Made by a program: the position numbers and the translations under genes
The notes under the pieces: generated by a model
Told to the model about the DNA's origin: nothing
The model's database searches: none
Seen by the model: only the letters and a program-made list of their open reading frames with translations
NCBI GenBank assembly: GCA_030040455.1
Contig: JASHTR010000321.1
Span: 1 to 17,838 of the forward strand
DNA from: Terriglobia bacterium
GTDB taxonomy: Bacteria > Acidobacteriota > Terriglobia > UBA7540
Direction of reading: 5' to 3'
Length of the DNA stretch: 17,838 nucleotides
Shown here: positions 1 through 7,377 of the stretch, one piece after another
Position numbering within the stretch: position 1 is the first letter of the stretch
Layout: the number at the start of each line of letters is the position of its first letter

Positions 1-109
1 CCTGTCCGGAGACTGTGGAATATCCCGCCAGCGGAGGCGGCGATTCCGCTAGCCCGGCTGCAATCCCGCCTAGCAAAGTGATGCAGAGAATAACGGTCCC
101 CAGGCGCAT
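1..109 (-). CDS. Secreted protein, N-terminal part only (runs off left edge)
   Basis: On the minus strand an ATG at 109-107 is preceded by GAGAGGAGTTT, a good ribosome binding site. The frame stays open for 36 codons to the window edge and begins MRLGTVILCITLLGGIAAG, a classic Sec signal peptide (short basic start, hydrophobic core, likely cleavage after GLA), followed by a Pro-rich stretch, ESPPPLAGYSTVSGQ. The protein is therefore exported to the periplasm or outside. The mature domain lies outside the window, so the family cannot be named. The stretch after the signal peptide faintly recalls the start of secreted M28-type carboxypeptidases, but this is only an impression. It is transcribed away from the repeat at about 140-337. 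Confidence 0.7.
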   Translation of the reverse strand, partial: MRLGTVILCITLLGGIAAGLAESPPPLAGYSTVSGQ

Positions 110-139
110 AAACTCCTCTCAATATGCGAACTGATTTAT

Positions 140-337
140 CAACACACTTCCTCAAGTTTACGTCTGCGGGAGCCTTGGAGTGCGGCCGCGTGCTGCCGCT
201 TTGCACCGGCGAGCGGGCTCGCGGCGCTGAAGGAATATCCCGTGGCCAGCAAGCTGACCACGGGAAAAGTAGCGGCAAGCCGCTGCACTCCAAAAGGCGC
301 GATCATAAGTAAAGGCATTTTCGACGTACCACACAGG
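140..337. repeat. Dispersed palindromic MITE-like repeat, copy 1 (left end decayed)
   Basis: From 160 to 337 this matches 15116-15297 in the same orientation with about nine substitutions and two small indels by eye; weaker similarity starts near 140. It holds the same four short-loop hairpins: 182-199 (GCGGCCGC/GCTGCCGC, one mismatch), 203-227 (one extra mismatch relative to copy 2), 239-264 (12-bp arms around AA, one mismatch) and 271-284 (AGCGGC-AA-GCCGCT). All are enclosed by GGAGTGC (177-183) pairing with GCACTCC (285-291). The right end (GACGTACCACACAGG, 323-337) resembles the right terminal inverted repeat of copy 2, but the matching left end is not recognisable, so this copy looks older or truncated. 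It lies between the left-edge secreted gene and iclR. No other gene is visible in 110-474. Confidence 0.85.
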
Positions 338-474
338 CCCTATGCGACGGTTTCCAAGGAGGAATCGTACCACGTAACTCGTTCTCTCTGGGTCCTCATT
401 CTTAATCTTTGGCCGCTGAAAATCGAAACGTAGGCGGACGGAAACTGGGGGGCTCGGACGAAACCGCCGCGGAC

Positions 475-1278
475 TCAGATATCTCCTGGAAAGGACTCGA
501 GGAATCTTCTGGAGGCGTTAGCGCCGGCCGACATCACCCGTTGGGCCAGTTTCGGGATTTCCTCTTGCGGCATTTCATCCACCGACCCCGTCAAGCCGAT
601 AGCGGCAACAACACATCTTGCCCCATTAAAAACCGGGGCCGCAATACCTCTCACTCCAACGATGTGTTCCTCGTCGTTGAAGGCGAAGCCACTGGACCGC
701 ACCTTTGCCAGGTGCATCTTCAAATTTGATGTCGAGCAGATGGTTTTTGAGGTATAGCACGCCAGAGACCGGTCGCGAAGCAGATTCTCAAGCTCGGGAC
801 CCCGCAGGTAGGCAAGATGAATTTTCCCCTGCGCGGTGCAGTGTACATCAATACGCCGGCCGGTCCAATTACCCCGATTGCCTGTAGATTCTTTTTGGGG
901 CGGGTTTGCCTTTTCAAGGGTGACCGCTTGCGCGCCCCTGAGTACGGTGGCGACGGCGGTGAGGTCTGCTGTCCGGGCCAGTTTAAGCAAGCTTTCATGG
1001 AGAGCGTTGCGCAAGTCGTGCAATGCGCCCGACGCAGTGAAGAATTCGGGCACTCCCAGGCCGATGGCGTAGGTGTGGGCATCGGCATTGCGGTACAGAA
1101 ATCCCCGCGCAAGGAGAGTTTGGATAAGATAGTGAGCGGAGCTTTTCGGAATTCCGAGGGTTCGGCAAATTTCAGAGAAAGTTAGCCCGTTGTCTGCGCA
1201 GGAGAGAAGTTGAATGACATCGACGGTGCGGTTGACTGCGGGCAGCCTTACATCGGCTTCTGTGAGCCCTCCGTCCAT
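475..1278 (-). CDS. IclR-family transcriptional regulator
   Basis: A 267-residue protein of typical IclR length. An N-terminal winged helix-turn-helix occupies about residues 12-72 (LTFSEICRTLGIPKSSAHYL is the HTH core). An effector-binding domain follows at about 90-255, with the family-typical VHCTAQGKIHLAYL segment and the late GIAAPVFNGARCVVAAIGL strand. The ATG at 1278 has AAGGAAG upstream. IclR proteins usually sense small carboxylates or aromatics and control an adjacent catabolic operon, often with autoregulation. Here the only neighbours are a divergent gntR about 480 bp away and an unknown secreted gene downstream, so the target is not evident. Three tandem TGTGAATTGC copies lie 64-97 bp upstream of the start and are a candidate operator. 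Confidence 0.9.
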   Translation of the reverse strand: MDGGLTEADVRLPAVNRTVDVIQLLSCADNGLTFSEICRTLGIPKSSAHYLIQTLLARGFLYRNADAHTYAIGLGVPEFFTASGALHDLRNALHESLLKLARTADLTAVATVLRGAQAVTLEKANPPQKESTGNRGNWTGRRIDVHCTAQGKIHLAYLRGPELENLLRDRSLACYTSKTICSTSNLKMHLAKVRSSGFAFNDEEHIVGVRGIAAPVFNGARCVVAAIGLTGSVDEMPQEEIPKLAQRVMSAGANASRRFLESFPGDI

Positions 1279-1341
1279 AAACTCTTCCTTCCGCTCAACA
1301 GATTACGGATATATACCACGTGTTATTCGAGGAGTCAATTA

Positions 1342-1375
1342 TGTGAATTGCATGTGTGAATTGCCTGTGAATTGC
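1342..1375. repeat. Three near-tandem copies of TGTGAATTGC upstream of iclR
   Basis: Exact 10-bp copies start at 1342, 1355 and 1366, so spacings are 13 and 11 bp, close to helical repeats. They sit in the non-coding gap upstream of the IclR-type regulator gene, just beyond a short AT-rich stretch (1301-1345). Such a cluster of direct repeats is a plausible regulator-binding array, possibly for IclR itself. A simple slippage duplication is the alternative. Confidence 0.5.
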
Positions 1376-1466
1376 CTGGAGAGTCCTGCATGCCCATGGT
1401 GAGAGGTCCCGATGGTCACGCACTCGGCCATCCTTCCTCCTTGCGCGGCCTCCGCCGCGCCAAACC

Positions 1467-1700
1467 TTATTTTTTCTTGATCCCCACGAAGTCTGTGAAC
1501 GGACCCACCCGCTCGAGTTCCACCGCGAGTTTCCTACATTCCTCCTCGGGGTCGTCGCACGCCGCTTGAGAATTCGGAGAAGGGTTCGTTATCCGTGGTC
1601 CTATCGCGTTAGGGTCGTGCTCATGGATGTTTTCAGCGGCCCTCAGAATCGTTGAATTACCCCATCGCGATTCTTGGGTTGTGAGCCCCTCACTTTGCAA
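1467..1700 (-). CDS. Doubtful small ORF, 77 codons
   Basis: An open frame on the minus strand begins at a TTG (1700-1698) and ends at TAA (1469-1467). The C-terminal half (DDPEEECRKLAVELERVGPF) has a protein-like, charged composition, but there is no convincing ribosome binding site, no ATG and no family I recognise. It overlaps the 5' region of gntR head to head. It could be a remnant of a lost gene or chance. The rest of the 1279-1754 gap holds the TGTGAATTGC repeats and the gntR promoter region. Confidence 0.2.
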   Translation of the reverse strand: MQSEGLTTQESRWGNSTILRAAENIHEHDPNAIGPRITNPSPNSQAACDDPEEECRKLAVELERVGPFTDFVGIKKK

Positions 1701-1745
1701 AACATAAAGAATATATTATTGTTATTTATCAAAACTTCAAGAGGG
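1695..1745 (+). promoter_or_regulatory. gntR 5' region: AT-rich island with candidate operator and RBS
   Basis: A sharply AT-rich stretch (1699-1735) directly precedes the TTG start of the GntR-type gene. AGAGGG at 1740-1745 is the ribosome binding site, nine bases before TTG 1755. An imperfect dyad TTGTTA-TT-TATCAA lies at 1719-1732. Two of its words recur in the divergent promoter at 5834-5873: AATATATTATTG (1710-1721 and 5834-5845) and TTATTTRTCAA (1722-1732 here, minus strand 5867-5857 there). This is the pattern expected if one regulator binds both sites. Exact -35/-10 boxes are not clear. Confidence 0.4.
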
Positions 1746-1754
1746 ATATGCCCG

Positions 1755-2462
1755 TTGAGTCGAGGGAAAAAGGCGCGAAAGCGACAGACCACGCTGGCGG
1801 AAATCGCTTATAACGCTATAAAAGGTGGCATTTTACGGGCTGAAATTCAGGATGGAACCTTCCTGTCCGAAACGGCCATTCGCAAGCGATTCGGTATAGG
1901 TCATACGCCCTTTCGGGAAGCATGTAACCGCTTGCACCACGAACAATTACTACAGGTAGTGCCGCGGCGAGGATACTTCGTGCCAGAGGTCAGCCTTCGA
2001 TCTGCTCAGGAGATCTTCGAGGCTCGGCTCCTCATCGAGGGGGCCATTGCCGAACTCGCTGTGCTGAAGGCGGAACCTGCTGAAATCGAGGAATTGCAAC
2101 GCTTGGCTGATAAATGCTGGCCGATCAAACCGTCTGAGTTCGACCCTGATACATTGGTCAAGGGAAATACTGAATTTCACCTATGCCTGGCAAGGATGGC
2201 GAAGAATCGCGAGCTGCTCAGAATAGTTACCGGCATATTGGAGCGGACGGAGCGTCTCTCCTACCTCGAGGTCCGACATTCGCCGCCGCTGACGACGGAT
2301 TTTCAGGTGCTTCATACGCCAATTGTGGAAGCGATTCGAAAACGAGACAAGGCGGCCGCCCGGCAAGCGATAAGGGATGACATCACGTTAGGAACCATTC
2401 AAATCTTTGGTGAGGATGCCCGCGGAATCAGGGGTAGAGGGCAAAAAATGTTTTCCCTTTAA
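1755..2462 (+). CDS. GntR-family regulator with FCD effector domain
   Basis: A 235-residue protein if translation starts at TTG 1755, which has AGAGGG nine bases upstream and gives the family's usual length; a longer in-frame start near 1674 would add an atypical extension across the promoter-like AT island. The winged HTH is at about residues 10-75 (TFLSETAIRKRFGIGHTPFR, then the wing VPRRGYFV). The all-helical FCD domain is at about 85-215, with metal or ligand histidines in NTEFHLCLA and LHTPIVEAIRKRD. The third expected histidine near AIRDDITLG is not obvious. FCD regulators typically bind sugar acids or other carboxylates and repress nearby catabolic genes, which fits the dehydratase and dehydrogenase here. 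It converges with the EamA gene (52-bp gap). Confidence 0.88.
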   Translation: MSRGKKARKRQTTLAEIAYNAIKGGILRAEIQDGTFLSETAIRKRFGIGHTPFREACNRLHHEQLLQVVPRRGYFVPEVSLRSAQEIFEARLLIEGAIAELAVLKAEPAEIEELQRLADKCWPIKPSEFDPDTLVKGNTEFHLCLARMAKNRELLRIVTGILERTERLSYLEVRHSPPLTTDFQVLHTPIVEAIRKRDKAAARQAIRDDITLGTIQIFGEDARGIRGRGQKMFSL

Positions 2463-2514
2463 GATAAGCGGGATCACCCTGCTCCCAATTCATCAGGAAA
2501 GTCACGGAACTCGA

Positions 2515-3525
2515 TCAGGAGGTCATCTCCTCATGAACTCGTCTCTGTCGGCGTCTCTCATAGTCGGACGTCAGAAAGGTGCTCACCAACACCAGCGCTC
2601 CGCCCATGAGCTGAGGGGTCGTCAGGCGTTCGTGAACTGTAACAGCCGAGAGGATCACCCCAAACAACGGAAGCAAATAAATAGAGACTGAAATTTGGCT
2701 TACATCAATCTGCTTCAACACCCACATCCACATCACCATGGCAATGCCCCACGAAAGGCCTCCCAGCACCAGAATTGCCCCCCAGGCCCTCCAGGTGTAC
2801 CCGAATAATCGGTAGAACGGATATCGTCCCCACACAAGCGACAGTACAGCGCAAGACGTGCAGGCGACAATGTAACCGTAAACCAAAACTTCGAGTTCGC
2901 TGAACTTGGCCAGCAAACCTTTGCTATAAGTGTTGTAGAACGCGCTGCCCATCCAGGCAATGAAAACAACTGTGTCTCCCGCGAGTAGCGCGTCGTTGAA
3001 AAAAGCTCCTCGCCAGGCCTTTCCGGACATCAGGACGACGCCGACAATCGCCATTCCAAAGCTCAACCAGCATAATTTCGTTATGCGTTCGCCCAGCATG
3101 ATGACGGCCATCAGCGCCGTCAATACGGGAATAACAAGCGAAATAATGGCCGCATTCGATGCCGTCGAGTGGTCAATGCCCCATGAAAGAAATACCGACG
3201 GAGGAATGATGCCTACGGTACCTAGCAAGAGGAAATCCAGAAGAACTTTGCCTTCGCCATTTCTCGTGAAGATCGCTCTCCGACGTCTGCGATGTTCCAT
3301 TATGAGGAGAGGGCCGAGGATGAGTATGCCGACGACGAAGGTCCAGAAATTGAGGTCGATGACGCCCATCTGCTCGCTGGCAATTTTATAAGCCGGAAAC
3401 TGGGCAGCCCAGAGAAAATTGACCAACAGAAGCAGAATTAAGTTAATAAAACCAAATCGCCGGACCCGCTTCCACGGTCGCGGCACCTGTCCTAGACCTG
3501 AAATCTTCGTTCGTGTTTTTTCCAT
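2515..3525 (-). CDS. EamA/DMT-family inner-membrane transporter
   Basis: A 336-residue polytopic protein with about ten hydrophobic segments and the internal duplication typical of EamA/DMT carriers (RhaT/YdcZ-like superfamily). The first helix is FGFINLILLLLVNFLWAAQF and the tail is basic (SDYERRRQRRVHEE). It follows the SDR gene after 30 bp on the same strand and is probably the last gene of the mutarotase-SDR-transporter operon. The ATG at 3525 has only a weak AAAAGTGA upstream, so translation may depend on the preceding gene. DMT carriers move varied small metabolites; context suggests a sugar, sugar acid or lactone, but the sequence does not show the substrate or direction. Confidence 0.85.
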   Translation of the reverse strand: MEKTRTKISGLGQVPRPWKRVRRFGFINLILLLLVNFLWAAQFPAYKIASEQMGVIDLNFWTFVVGILILGPLLIMEHRRRRRAIFTRNGEGKVLLDFLLLGTVGIIPPSVFLSWGIDHSTASNAAIISLVIPVLTALMAVIMLGERITKLCWLSFGMAIVGVVLMSGKAWRGAFFNDALLAGDTVVFIAWMGSAFYNTYSKGLLAKFSELEVLVYGYIVACTSCAVLSLVWGRYPFYRLFGYTWRAWGAILVLGGLSWGIAMVMWMWVLKQIDVSQISVSIYLLPLFGVILSAVTVHERLTTPQLMGGALVLVSTFLTSDYERRRQRRVHEEMTS

Positions 3526-3555
3526 TTCACTTTTGACGTCCGTGATGCCGGCGGC

Positions 3556-4323
3556 TTATACGGCAAGCTTCGCCAATAATCCGCCGTCAACAACCAAAGT
3601 GGCTCCCGTGATATAACTAGCCTCCGGCGATGCGAGAAAATAGACCGCACGCGCGATATCCTCAGGCATCCCCACGCGGCCTAGGGGGATGGCTTTTGCC
3701 AAGGCCGCGACGACGCTTTCTGGCTGAGGACGTCCCCTGAGAGCAGCTTCCATCATTCCCGTGTGAATTGCTCCCGGACATATGGCATTCACCCGCACGC
3801 CTTCCGAGGCATAGTCAACGGCAATCCCGCGGGTAAGCGCGAGTAAGCCGGCCTTGGTTGCGGCGTAGATAGAGAGGTGAGGCTCGCAGGCAATACCCTG
3901 AACCGACGCAATGTTGACGATCGACCCCCGGCTTGAGCGCAGATGAGGCAAAGCATACTTACAACACACGAAGGCTCCGCGCAAGTTGGTATCCACTATC
4001 GCGCTCCAATCCTCGCATGTATAATCCTCGGCGCGCTTGTAACACTCGATCCCCGCGTTGTTGCACAAGATGTCCAGCTTGCCCCATTTCGCGACGGCGC
4101 CATCGATTGCCCGCCGCGAAGACGCTTCATCCCGGACGTCCGTTTCAATAAACAAGGCTGATTGACCGGCTCGCATGAGCTCATCGCAAAGCACCTTCCC
4201 GCGCTCTGTGTCTCGGTCAGCTATGACCACGGCATCGCCGCACGAGGCAAAAATCCTGACTGTGGCCCGGCCAATGCCGTAGGCCGCTCCTGTGACAAGT
4301 ACGACTCTGTTTGATTGAGGCAT
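3556..4323 (-). CDS. Short-chain dehydrogenase/reductase (NAD-type SDR)
   Basis: A 255-residue classical SDR. The dinucleotide motif TGAAYGIG is at residues 11-18, NNAG at 88-91, the catalytic Ser at 140 (NIASVQG), and YxxxK as Y153 and K157 (YAATK). The C-terminus carries the usual YITGATLVVDGG. An acidic residue at the end of strand 2 (D36 in VVIADRD) predicts NAD rather than NADP. The ATG at 4323 has AAGGAG four bases upstream. It lies between the mutarotase-like and transporter genes (69-bp and 30-bp gaps). Position and cofactor preference fit oxidation of an aldose to its lactone, or of a sugar acid or alcohol, but SDR substrates cannot be read from sequence alone. Confidence 0.92.
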   Translation of the reverse strand: MPQSNRVVLVTGAAYGIGRATVRIFASCGDAVVIADRDTERGKVLCDELMRAGQSALFIETDVRDEASSRRAIDGAVAKWGKLDILCNNAGIECYKRAEDYTCEDWSAIVDTNLRGAFVCCKYALPHLRSSRGSIVNIASVQGIACEPHLSIYAATKAGLLALTRGIAVDYASEGVRVNAICPGAIHTGMMEAALRGRPQPESVVAALAKAIPLGRVGMPEDIARAVYFLASPEASYITGATLVVDGGLLAKLAV

Positions 4324-4392
4324 ATGACTCCTTCCCAGCGTCTCTCATTCGTCAATTGCGTCTCGATCCTGCCCGATTTTGATGACGGTCTC

Positions 4393-5586
4393 CTACCAGA
4401 TTTCGGGAATTCCTCGAGCGGCAACATAAATCTTTCGGTTGGGAGTCCGACCTTCGACGATCATCTGATGGTTTTTTACCGTCACGTCACGGATAGGGCC
4501 GAAGTCACGCGGCGTGCGCGCCAGAAACGCCACGTAACGAATGGTCTTGCGCCCCCTGGCCGGTATCGAAACGTGAGTCGGAGTATCGAAGAGGCAGCCT
4601 GAGGCAAAAGCCTCCCGGCGCAAAACTGGAAAAGGCGTTGAGCCGAACTCCAGCCCTCGTGCTTGAGTCCTTCCGTTCCACGGCGGAGAGGCAATCGCTC
4701 GATTCTCTTCCCAGACAGTAACCCAGGGGAAATCACAGCGCCTAAAACAATAACCCATTGCAAGATTTAGCCGAGTGTTCATCGCGGCTATGAAACCGAT
4801 TTGTCTTGCCGGGTCCACGCGCAGCGCCGAGACGAATCCAAAACCCTCCCTCTGGAAGAAACGGGCAAGATCGGTCTTCTTTCCCCTCCGTCCCGGAGCA
4901 AATGGCCACCGGAAAAAACGGCCAGGCGCAAGCAGCGATTTCCCTTCTTCATACCCGTGAACGTCTGTCTTTCCTTGAATAGCCGGAATGGTCACGTTCG
5001 CATGGCGGTGAGATGCAAAAGGAGAGCCCAGGGTTACGTGTTGCGTCCAGTGGAAGAAGTGGTCGTATTTCCTCTCGTTAATGACGGTTTCCTTGAAATA
5101 CACCACCGATTCCCTTTCGCGGAGTTTGATTTCACGATGGAGCGTAAGGCAGGCCACCGGGAGCTTGGCGGAAAGAGATAGCGCCACTTCGTCACGAGTC
5201 ATTTCAAAGTCAGTCTTACGCCACTTCGAACTCGGAGCTTCTCCATGCGTGGACAAGCCCTGTTTGGCCTCTTCTCGCGAGGGAGGGCCAAAATAATCCA
5301 AACAGATGTTGTGGCCAACCAGGCCGGACAAGAGTTTACCTTCAATGGCGGAGCCGTACTTCGAGGCGTGAATTGGCGCACGATACCGAAAAGGTTCGAT
5401 TGTTTTCCAAGGCGGGATCCACAAGGGGTTGACATCAGGGAAGCCGCTCCCTTGAAGGAACTTAAGTTCCGCGATGTGGCCGCCACCGGTGAGAGTGACA
5501 ATACGGATCAATCCATTTTGAAGAACATAAGCCTCTCTTCCCCTCCACGTTATCTTCGAGCAGGATATACGCCCTTCGGATCGCAT
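4393..5586 (-). CDS. Galactose-mutarotase-like (aldose epimerase fold) protein
   Basis: The frame is open from 5763, but ATG 5586 is the likely start: it is preceded by AGGAGGG and a six-base spacer, and residues upstream are low-complexity. That gives 397 residues. Features resemble the aldose-1-epimerase/DUF4432-type beta-sandwich: an early NGLIRIVTLTGGGHIAEL strand pair (residues 24-41), STHGEAPSSKW with His114-Gly-Glu, and FFHWTQHVTLG with His183, placed like the catalytic His of mutarotases. There is no signal peptide, so it should be cytoplasmic. As first gene of the operon with an SDR it may interconvert anomers of the sugar being oxidised. It is longer and more divergent than classical GalM, so a different carbohydrate-binding role is possible. 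Confidence 0.7.
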   Translation of the reverse strand: MRSEGRISCSKITWRGREAYVLQNGLIRIVTLTGGGHIAELKFLQGSGFPDVNPLWIPPWKTIEPFRYRAPIHASKYGSAIEGKLLSGLVGHNICLDYFGPPSREEAKQGLSTHGEAPSSKWRKTDFEMTRDEVALSLSAKLPVACLTLHREIKLRERESVVYFKETVINERKYDHFFHWTQHVTLGSPFASHRHANVTIPAIQGKTDVHGYEEGKSLLAPGRFFRWPFAPGRRGKKTDLARFFQREGFGFVSALRVDPARQIGFIAAMNTRLNLAMGYCFRRCDFPWVTVWEENRAIASPPWNGRTQARGLEFGSTPFPVLRREAFASGCLFDTPTHVSIPARGRKTIRYVAFLARTPRDFGPIRDVTVKNHQMIVEGRTPNRKIYVAARGIPEIW

Positions 5587-5810
5587 TGCCACCCTCCTGA
5601 ATTTCGGCTGACGTTCAGCTCGATTTCTGTAGAATACGCCGCGCGTCGGTTCACTGACGAGCCCCTCAGCCGCGACGAAACCAGCCCGAGCCTCTGTCCC
5701 TGCCTCCCTCGGCGGAAGGTTGGACCGCGCGGCGGACGAGGCGAGGTCGTCGCCGAAGGCCACGACGGTCAGAGATGGCCGGAGATGACATGCTTACCCA
5801 AGATGATCAT

Positions 5811-5875
5811 CTTATATCACAAATCTATTTAAAAATATATTATTGAAATATTTATATTGACAAATAAATTGTCGG
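5811..5875. promoter_or_regulatory. Divergent AT-rich promoter/operator region
   Basis: Between the starts of the mutarotase-like gene (5586, minus) and the dehydratase gene (6022, plus) lie 435 bp without a convincing gene. Their most distinctive part is this AT-rich island. On the plus strand TTGAAA (5843-5848), 16 bases, TAAATT (5865-5870) is a possible promoter. On the minus strand TTGTCA (5863-5858) followed by TATA-like words could serve the operon. A perfect inverted repeat GACAA-N5-TTGTC (5859-5873) overlaps both, as an operator would. Two words are shared with the gntR 5' region. Box assignments are by eye and uncertain. Confidence 0.45.
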
Positions 5876-6021
5876 AGAGTTAGGGTAGTTCTATCGATGA
5901 CTCCGCTTCGTGTTCCTTGTTCGTAATCGGAGCTGGTGAACAAAGATCGTCCAGAAACGGCGAGCAGCAAACAGGTAAGACCCGGAGGCAAGGAACGGGC
6001 CATGCAACCGAGGAGAAGCTG

Positions 6022-7233
6022 ATGAAGATCACGGGGGTTAAATGTTCGGTGCTTGTGGTACCGGATTGCAATACGGACGCTTGTGATTCCTCTCAGGATA
6101 CGATCGTCGTAGAAGTCTTCACCGACGAGGGAATCACGGGCATTGGAGAAGTCGATTCCAATCCCTGGGCGATCAAAGCCCACATCGAATCAGCGGGCTC
6201 ACATATCATGAACCTCGGCCTGGTCAAGTTGCTTCAAGGGCAAGACCCTACACAACCTCAAGCCACTTGGGACCGCCTGTACACCTTTTCGGCCATGGCG
6301 GGCCGACGAGGCGCTGGCATTTGCGCGATTGGCGCTCTGGATATGGCCATTTGGGACATTTACGGCAAGGCAACTCAAAGGCCCGTTTGGGAGCTGCTAG
6401 GCGGGGCACGTCAAGAATCTATCACCCCGTACGCCAGCCTGATACCCGATGGGCGGACTCTTGACGGCCAGAGGGAGAACTTGCTGCGAAAGCTCAAGTG
6501 GGCTCAGGACGTTGGCTTTAAGGCAGCGAAGCTCGAAATCTGTGTCAAAGGTCCCTATTCACATAACCTGCTTCAGGAGGGTAACAACGCCATTGTCGAG
6601 CTGGTTGCAGCGTGCCGAGCTGCGGCTGGCCCGGAGATGACTCTCATGTTGGACGTGGCCTACTGCTGGGCGGACTGGAAAGAAGCACTCGGCGTGATTC
6701 GTCGTCTGGAAAAATATGACCTCTTCTTTGTTGAAACGCCGCTGTCATCCGACGATTTAGACGGTTACGCTCGCCTCTCGGAAGCCACGGGGGTACGCAT
6801 CGCAGCGGGCGAGTGGCTACAAACCCGGTTTGAATTCGCCGATTTGATGGATCGCGGCCGGGTGGATGTGGTTCAACCCGACGTTGGGCGAGTGGGAGGG
6901 ATTACAGAAGCCATGAGAGTGGTGCAGATGGCATTGGATCGCGGCAAGCTCGTGGTGCCGCACTGCTGGAAAACAGGCATCGGAATCGCAGCCACCGCAC
7001 ACGTTGCCACGGTCTCAGCCAATTGTCCTTATATTGAATTTCTTCCAGCTCCGGTTGCCTATTCTCAGCTTCGCCGGGAATTGGTGGTTGAGGAACTGGC
7101 CATCGACGGGGGAAAAATCGCCCTCCCGCAACGACCCGGGCTGGGGATTGAGCTCAATCGAAGCGCAATGGAAAGATTTTCGGCGGAAGCAGAAAAGTGG
7201 CAATTGGCCGCACAGGCGGTAAATGGCATTTGA
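6022..7233 (+). CDS. Enolase-superfamily (mandelate racemase/MLE type) sugar-acid dehydratase
   Basis: With start ATG 6022 (AGGAG at 6011-6015; the frame opens earlier, but the conserved N-terminus begins here) the protein has 403 residues, normal for the family. An N-terminal capping domain (about 1-125) is followed by a (beta/alpha)7 barrel. Metal ligands are visible as D211 (MLDVAYCW), E238 (FFVETPL) and E264 (AAGEW). The His-Asp dyad is H314 (VPHCWKTG) with D287 (QPDVGR). PGLG is near the C-terminus. The second-strand motif reads K170-L-E172, so the second lysine of the usual KxK is replaced. Such enzymes abstract the alpha proton of acid sugars and dehydrate them to 2-keto-3-deoxy acids. 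Neighbouring SDR and mutarotase genes support that role; the exact sugar is unknown. Confidence 0.88.
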   Translation: MKITGVKCSVLVVPDCNTDACDSSQDTIVVEVFTDEGITGIGEVDSNPWAIKAHIESAGSHIMNLGLVKLLQGQDPTQPQATWDRLYTFSAMAGRRGAGICAIGALDMAIWDIYGKATQRPVWELLGGARQESITPYASLIPDGRTLDGQRENLLRKLKWAQDVGFKAAKLEICVKGPYSHNLLQEGNNAIVELVAACRAAAGPEMTLMLDVAYCWADWKEALGVIRRLEKYDLFFVETPLSSDDLDGYARLSEATGVRIAAGEWLQTRFEFADLMDRGRVDVVQPDVGRVGGITEAMRVVQMALDRGKLVVPHCWKTGIGIAATAHVATVSANCPYIEFLPAPVAYSQLRRELVVEELAIDGGKIALPQRPGLGIELNRSAMERFSAEAEKWQLAAQAVNGI

Positions 7234-7377
7234 GATAGGTGGAGGGTAATCCTGGAAATCATGCTCTAGGAATATCAAAGCGCCTTTTGAGACGCATTTT
7301 CATTAGGGTACCGCGCCCCGCATTTCACCGCGATGAGCGAGCGCGCGAAAGCACGTGAGATTGGAAAGGAGGTCGTT

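Noticed and set aside
1443..1475. GCGCGGC-CTCC-GCCGCGC hairpin followed eight bases later by a T-rich run, as a possible plus-strand terminator
   Set aside because: No plus-strand gene ends upstream of it, and the T run is separated from the stem, so a terminator call is not supported.
5587..5763. Upstream extension of the mutarotase-like gene to the first in-frame start at 5763
   Set aside because: The added 59 residues are low-complexity and family-atypical, whereas ATG 5586 has an excellent AGGAGG site at correct spacing.
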